From Chondrilla cf. caribensis (taxonomy: Eukaryota; Porifera; Demospongiae; Chondrillida; Chondrillidae): DNA of 64,000 nt. Below the pieces are notes generated by a model. That model worked only from the letters and a program-made list of their open reading frames with translations, had not been told where the DNA came from and did no database searches. The stretch's first letter is position 1, and each line of letters begins with the position of its first letter. Positions 59,447 through 64,000 of this stretch are shown in pieces. The DNA lies in the NCBI GenBank assembly GCA_964020155.1, contig OZ026558.1, positions 2,476,163-2,540,162 on the forward strand, written 5' to 3'. Both the position numbers and the translations under genes were made by a program.

Positions 59447-61073
59447 TAATTTCAAAACCATGAAAAATGATATTTGAGAAAAAGCAGTTGCAGTGGAGGT
59501 TAAAATATCATTATCTGTATACTACTGTATAATGGATGTAGTGATTGGATTCCTGACCAACACATACCATACTACTACACCCTTGGTATTCAATGTTCAC
59601 ACACTGTACACACAGCATATAATTGCTACACACCAACATCAACCACACTCCATACATATCGTTACATACATACCTGGTTCATTATCTGGACTGCATTGTC
59701 TGAGAGAATAGAATACACTCTTTCCTCGTGATCTTGGAGTTCAGCACTGATACCTTCCAAAGTCTACAGTTCTAGAAGCAAAGAACACACCACATTCAGG
59801 TGTGGTACACTGGTGAGTTGAAAGGACTGTACATGTGTGTAGGTACAGGTGGACAGGTATTGTACATCACACTGTAAAGGCAGGGGAAATGGCTAATACG
59901 GCAGAAATGGTGGGAAGAGTAGAATTGGTGACATCAAGTGGTCGTCACCTATTGCAATGAAAAGGCAACAAAATAGCACCAACTTCAGAACAGTTCTCTC
60001 CAGACATTTACTTATCTCTACTTGCCGCAACACTGTACTGTATACATTGCCATACATACATACATACATGTGTTGATAACAACACTACGCTACATATAAA
60101 CATATGTAGACAGTTAGCACAGTACAGAATGTAGGTATATACATAATATACAGTGGAACCTTGATAATCCAACACGTTTTAGGAAACACATAACATTTCA
60201 GACTGAACAGGTTAACAAATTATTGGATGTTTCTGGTGTAGTCTATAACAACGGTTATGTATGTTTCAGAATGCAGTCGAATAGTAAAGGATGTTGGATT
60301 ATGGAGGTTCCACTGAACTCACTATATAGTGGGAATGAGGGAATATGACACAGTTGACATAAATGTACATGGGTCTGGCTCTGTGAGACTAGTGCCTCAA
60401 CCTAACCTCGCACCATGAAACTGTACACCTAGAATACACCAGTGTGTGGATACACGTCATACATATGCATATGTATTGAATGTGTGTATGCACGCACAAG
60501 TAGACAGATGTATGCATTTGTGCTTTCACACACATACTCACAAAGAGCTCACACTATGAAACTGTACATCTAGAATAAACTTGTGTGTGCATACACACTG
60601 TGTGTGTGGAACACAAGCACACAACGGTTTAAGGGAGTAAATTTGTAAAATTGTTTTTTTGTGATCTGAGGTCAGATTCTGGTAACCACCAGTCCTCCAT
60701 CCTCTATACATCAGCCCACATAAAACTGTTTTACCCTAAATGAGGTCCCTAATGTGGTGCATTGACAACATCTGGGATGAGTGCATCACCTTCATATTGG
60801 ATGGCAGGAAATATTGACAGAAATTAGAATTTGGTGGAATTGTGAGAAATTTTGATTGCAGTTGTTATTTCAGCAAGTAGACAGTTGATTAATCATATCT
60901 ATTTATCATTAATTAATCATATGTATCAGCAATTACCTATTAATACGGACATCATCCCCACCTAAATAAAGTGGAGGTTACAATCAACAGTGTAAAATGA
61001 TGAGGAATTTCCTGATGGAATTGGTTGCATAAAATCACAAGATAACAATTGTGTACACTTTGATGGACATGTG

Positions 61074-61834
61074 CAGTGTTCTCGCCAGGCCGAATTTGCA
61101 GGGCGGACCGCCCTTTTTAGATTTGAAATTTGACTTTATTTGTAATGATCCTTCCTTTCCTGAGACTGGCAAACAGTTTTCCCCCCTTGTGTCAGCTGTT
61201 TAGATAACGCGAGGCAATAAACGTTCGCGCGTATGCAGAGCAGTCGGATTGACGCCATTTTTATGCAGAATATTAATCAACCACGTTCGTACGTACCCAC
61301 ACGTGTCGTTCGAAAAAACCGTGCACCGATTATTATTTTGTATTTCTAATATCGATGAGCAAGAGAACTGCTGATAATGACAATTTACCCCAAGGTAAAC
61401 ACAGACTGACAGGATTTAATTCTGAATAGGGTGGTGATTTCCCATTTGTGCTGTAAACTGAGCATGCATCTGGCACTGGTGGTATGTTTTGTTCTGCTGT
61501 TGTGCTGTTGAGGCGAAGCTCAGAGGAGGCTTTGTGCAAGCTTTGGTGCAGAGTGCACAAAAAATTGCTTTGATTGGTGCACTTAAGTGTATGTATTGGT
61601 GCTGATCTAGCAAGAATTGCCCACACAACAATACCCATATTACACTACATTAGTGTAGCATAACGTTAAAATGTTGTCAAATTCCAATTTTTTCATCATA
61701 ACCATCCTCGTCCTTGTGGTTCAGCTGTTTTTATTAATACTAGGAGTGTCTCGACATTGACATCGTGATGCTCCGTATATAAATACCACAATAACCCACC
61801 ACCCTTTTTTAATTTCTTTCTGGTGACTACACTG
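61074..61834. mobile_element. CAGTG-ended TIR element, 761 bp
   Basis: Ends CAGTGTTCTCGCCAGGCCG and, as reverse complement, CAGTGTAGTCACCAGAAAG; then GGGCGG and GGGTGG on the inner sides. Flanked by a perfect ATGTG duplication (61069-61073, 61835-61839). No transposase frame. Related in its first five bases only to the 30,271 element. Confidence 0.65.
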
Positions 61835-62285
61835 ATGTGATTATTATATTATTGACATGTATGTAGCTCATAAGATCACCAATTCACAAACATTTCCTGG
61901 TATACAGTGATCCATCCCTAGGTCAGAAGACCTTGTGGTTTCACAATCACAATCAACAGCAATTTTCAGGCCAAAATGACAACCCCTTTATTATATCAAT
62001 AGTATGGCAGGACCAGGCCTTCTTATCCATTCCACACAGAGTTCTCCATGTAGGAGGACTATGGTCGGACAACACAACAATACCATAATATGGACCAGCT
62101 TACTTGAGAGAGGGCTGATTCCTGAGAGTTTAGACTCAATGGTGCAGCTGGCATTGCATCCCCCGCTGTCTCCCCTTGCAGGTTCTCCACGTTCTCCGCT
62201 GCTTGATCCCAATAAAAGTCTTCCTTCATAAGTAGAGGTAGCCGACATCTGAGAAACGACAGACAGCCATTTTATAAAAGCGCTT

Positions 62286-62350
62286 GTGATGACGCCATCA
62301 AACGGGCTAACGTCATAGGCAATTGACGTGATTATCGCGTGCTCGTTCGA
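62286..62350 (+). promoter_or_regulatory. Putative CREB/ATF-type promoter element cluster, copy 3
   Basis: As at 3945-4010, with a small deletion (aacgggctaacgtcata). The VCLVIQRGS frame behind it is broken here by TAA in the PVA segment. Confidence 0.3.
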
Positions 62351-63236
62351 AGAAGACAAGCTATGCTCCACGGTGTACCTCGTCATTCAGAGAGGATCAT
62401 TTCCAGTAGCTTAACCGGGGTCCGTTCAACTGTGTTTAGATGAGGTAGCCGTGCTTGGTCGTCCACGTGTTTACGCTTTGTCTACCTCTCTGTTTGCCCG
62501 TGGTCACGTTCTTCTTACCATAGACCCTAGATACCTATGTTCCCACTATGCTCACCTCTCCATTCGCGTTTTTGTCCACATTGTGCATTCACCTATACGT
62601 TCACCTATGTTCACATTTGCTCACTTTATTCGCACTTTGTTCACATCTTTGTTGGCCTTTGCCCACTCTTGTTCGCTTTCTTGAGATTTTGTTCAAATTT
62701 CTGGCTAATTTGTGCCCCTCTCCATCCACCTGTGTTCACTTGACAATGTGTTAATTTTTGCACAGTTCATTGACACTATGTTCACTGCTGCTTAAAGGAC
62801 TTGTACAAATACAACCCCCAATATTAATCTTCTCCACGAATTCAACAAGTGAGTGTGTATGTGCTCAGTCGTTGAGAGAGTCTTGTGAGTGATAGAAGCG
62901 GAAGTATACCTGCATATATCAAAGGCATTTCACATTTCCTGGAAATTTGGCTGTATGCACTGTCAGATGTTCACATTTGGATTGCAGAATATCACAAATG
63001 GAGAAAGTTGCCATTTTTTCAAATTGACAGCACATTGCACATTTCCTCATTTGAACCCTCATATGGTGAATTCCTGTTATTCCGCCAATGCTTGAACTTA
63101 ACACACACGCACGCGTGCGTGCGTGTATTATATATTATGCATACTAATACCAAACACCTACAGCAAATACTAACCATTGTGTCCATAAGCTCAACTGGTT
63201 CTCTCATGAGTTGTGACATTTCACCTTAGATCACTC

Positions 63237-63654
63237 TCATTTTGAGCATTACCCAAGTCCTGATAATTTTATTATACTCAATTTATTGATCACATGTAAC
63301 TTCATGTTTTCTTATCTTTGTGAGAAATAAAGTCAGTTTCAAGGTTATAGAGCGAGTCTTCTTGAATGCACATTCATTTTCATGTTTTTGTGTCCCAAGG
63401 ACTCCAAGATGTATGTTCAATTCGCATCAGTGGACATGTACTCCAACATGCATGTGATGTTCATGGACATGTACAAATAGTAAGTTATTACACACACCTG
63501 GTTTACACACTGCTGGTTAGTACACACTGCTATTCGCTATGTCAACTCATCTACAGTGAAGTACATCCTGACTTTAATGGCCTTCTCTTACTCAGGCAGT
63601 CATTGGAATAATTATACAGGTTACCCCGTACTCACTACATGTACTTGTCTACAG
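63237..63654. other. Junction between R3 and receptor C
   Basis: Contains an AATAAAG (about 63,326), an exon-like DSKMYVQFASVDMYSNMHVM frame after CCCAAG (from about 63,401), and a few CTGGTTAGTACACAC units. At 63,630 the 25-bp unit leads into receptor C. No NACHT or LRR exons lie upstream. Confidence 0.4.
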
Positions 63655-63708
63655 GTGGTCAAAGTTCTTGTGTGAATGTGCCCATCAAAGACCAGTTGAC
63701 TGTCTATG
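63655..63708 (+). CDS. Receptor C: linker exon
   Basis: Acceptor TCTACAG from a single 25-bp unit, donor TATGGTGAGT, phase 1 in and out: GGQSSCVNVPIKDQLTVYG. Only two residues differ from the B exon at 54797-54850. The upstream exons of this copy are not in the window, so this looks like a 3' fragment attached to R3. Confidence 0.7.
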
Positions 63709-63797
63709 GTGAGTTAATGATATTCATGATGACAAGATGATGTTTTCTCATGTACATCCTCTTCATTCTAAAAGATCGGCCTCCATCGGATTGCTAG

Positions 63798-64000
63798 CTG
63801 TTTGGAATGAAATTTTGAACTGGGAACTTCCCATCAACCTTGGTGTCCCTTTTGTTAAGGTGAAGCATTGTCAGAAGGATCAAGATTTAGGAGGCCTCAA
63901 TGCTCTAAAAATATGGAAGAGTGGACAATGTAAGGGTATTCCCCCAACCTGGACCTCCCTTCTCAAAGCTGTTGAAACTACTGCAGGACCCATCCCTAGA
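63798..64000 (+). CDS. Receptor C: death-like domain exon (cut by window end)
   Basis: Compared with B the start of this exon has lost 7 bases. Using the B-equivalent acceptor (exon from 63775) gives a stop within eight codons. Using the TTGCTAG just downstream (exon from 63798) restores phase 1 and an open death-like frame: AVWNEILNWELPINLGVPF, GGLNALKIWKSGQCKG, PPTWTSLLKAVETTAGPI. The frame is open to the window edge. It is either a decayed copy that is open by chance or one rescued by a shifted acceptor. Confidence 0.55.

Larger units (their letters stand above)
59447..63236 (+). repeat. Segmental duplication block R, copy 3
   Basis: Homologous to R1 and R2 from 'tttcaaaaccatgaaaaatg' to the 'ctctcatgagttgtgac' segment. 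It lacks the minisatellite and CA tract and instead carries unique sequence (60,630-62,215), including a TIR element. Receptor C follows within about 0.4 kb. Confidence 0.75.

Overview
The window is animal nuclear DNA. Genes are split into short exons with GT..AG introns, there are long GT/CA microsatellites, minisatellites, several families of inverted-repeat transposons and decayed non-LTR retrotransposons. The protein repertoire (NACHT/leucine-rich NLR-like receptors, death-fold domain, fibrinogen-related domain) fits an early-branching metazoan. A sponge is my best guess, but nothing here proves it. No rRNA, CRISPR or prokaryotic operon is visible.

The core is a tandem cluster of NLR-like innate-immune receptor genes on the + strand. 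Copy A (about 14.1-24.2 kb, 13 visible exons) and copy B (about 42.6-55.3 kb, 14 exons) share every splice phase of the common exons. Both encode a NACHT ATPase exon, nine short leucine-rich-repeat-like exons, two Ser/Thr/Pro linker exons and a C-terminal death-like domain. B is open end to end (1223 codons if exon 1 at 42604 belongs to it). A carries one in-frame TGA inside its NACHT exon (15166-15168), and I found no first exon for it. A third copy, C, starts at 63.6 kb and runs off the window; only a linker exon and the death-domain exon are present.

The receptors sit inside a segmental duplication. A repeat block R (R1 about 0.57-5.4 kb, R2 about 25.9-30.2 plus 32.3-32.5 kb, R3 about 59.4-63.2 kb) precedes each receptor copy, and 3' flanks after A and B are also homologous. 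Later insertions distinguish the units. A has a 1.15-kb foldback element with a 6-bp target duplication whose empty site is preserved in B. B has three about 0.5-kb MITEs absent from the matching A introns. A retrotransposon 3' fragment lies after B, and R2 contains a nested TIR element plus a reverse-transcriptase fragment.

Other content: the last exon of an unknown gene (30-121); a broken fibrinogen-related domain on the minus strand (6.9-7.7 kb); a TTAA-flanked DNA transposon with a small minus-strand ORF (8.8-9.7 kb); scattered exon-like segments of unknown genes (5.1-6.1, 10.2, 32.9-34.9 kb); an unrecognised five-exon + strand gene (35.9-39.9 kb, 270 codons, all phases consistent); a tRNA-Phe-like pseudogene or SINE (38.6 kb); and two minisatellites tied to receptor exon boundaries. 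One (28-bp units) is fused to the end of the B death-domain exon; the other (25-bp units) abuts the linker-exon splice acceptor in A, B and C.
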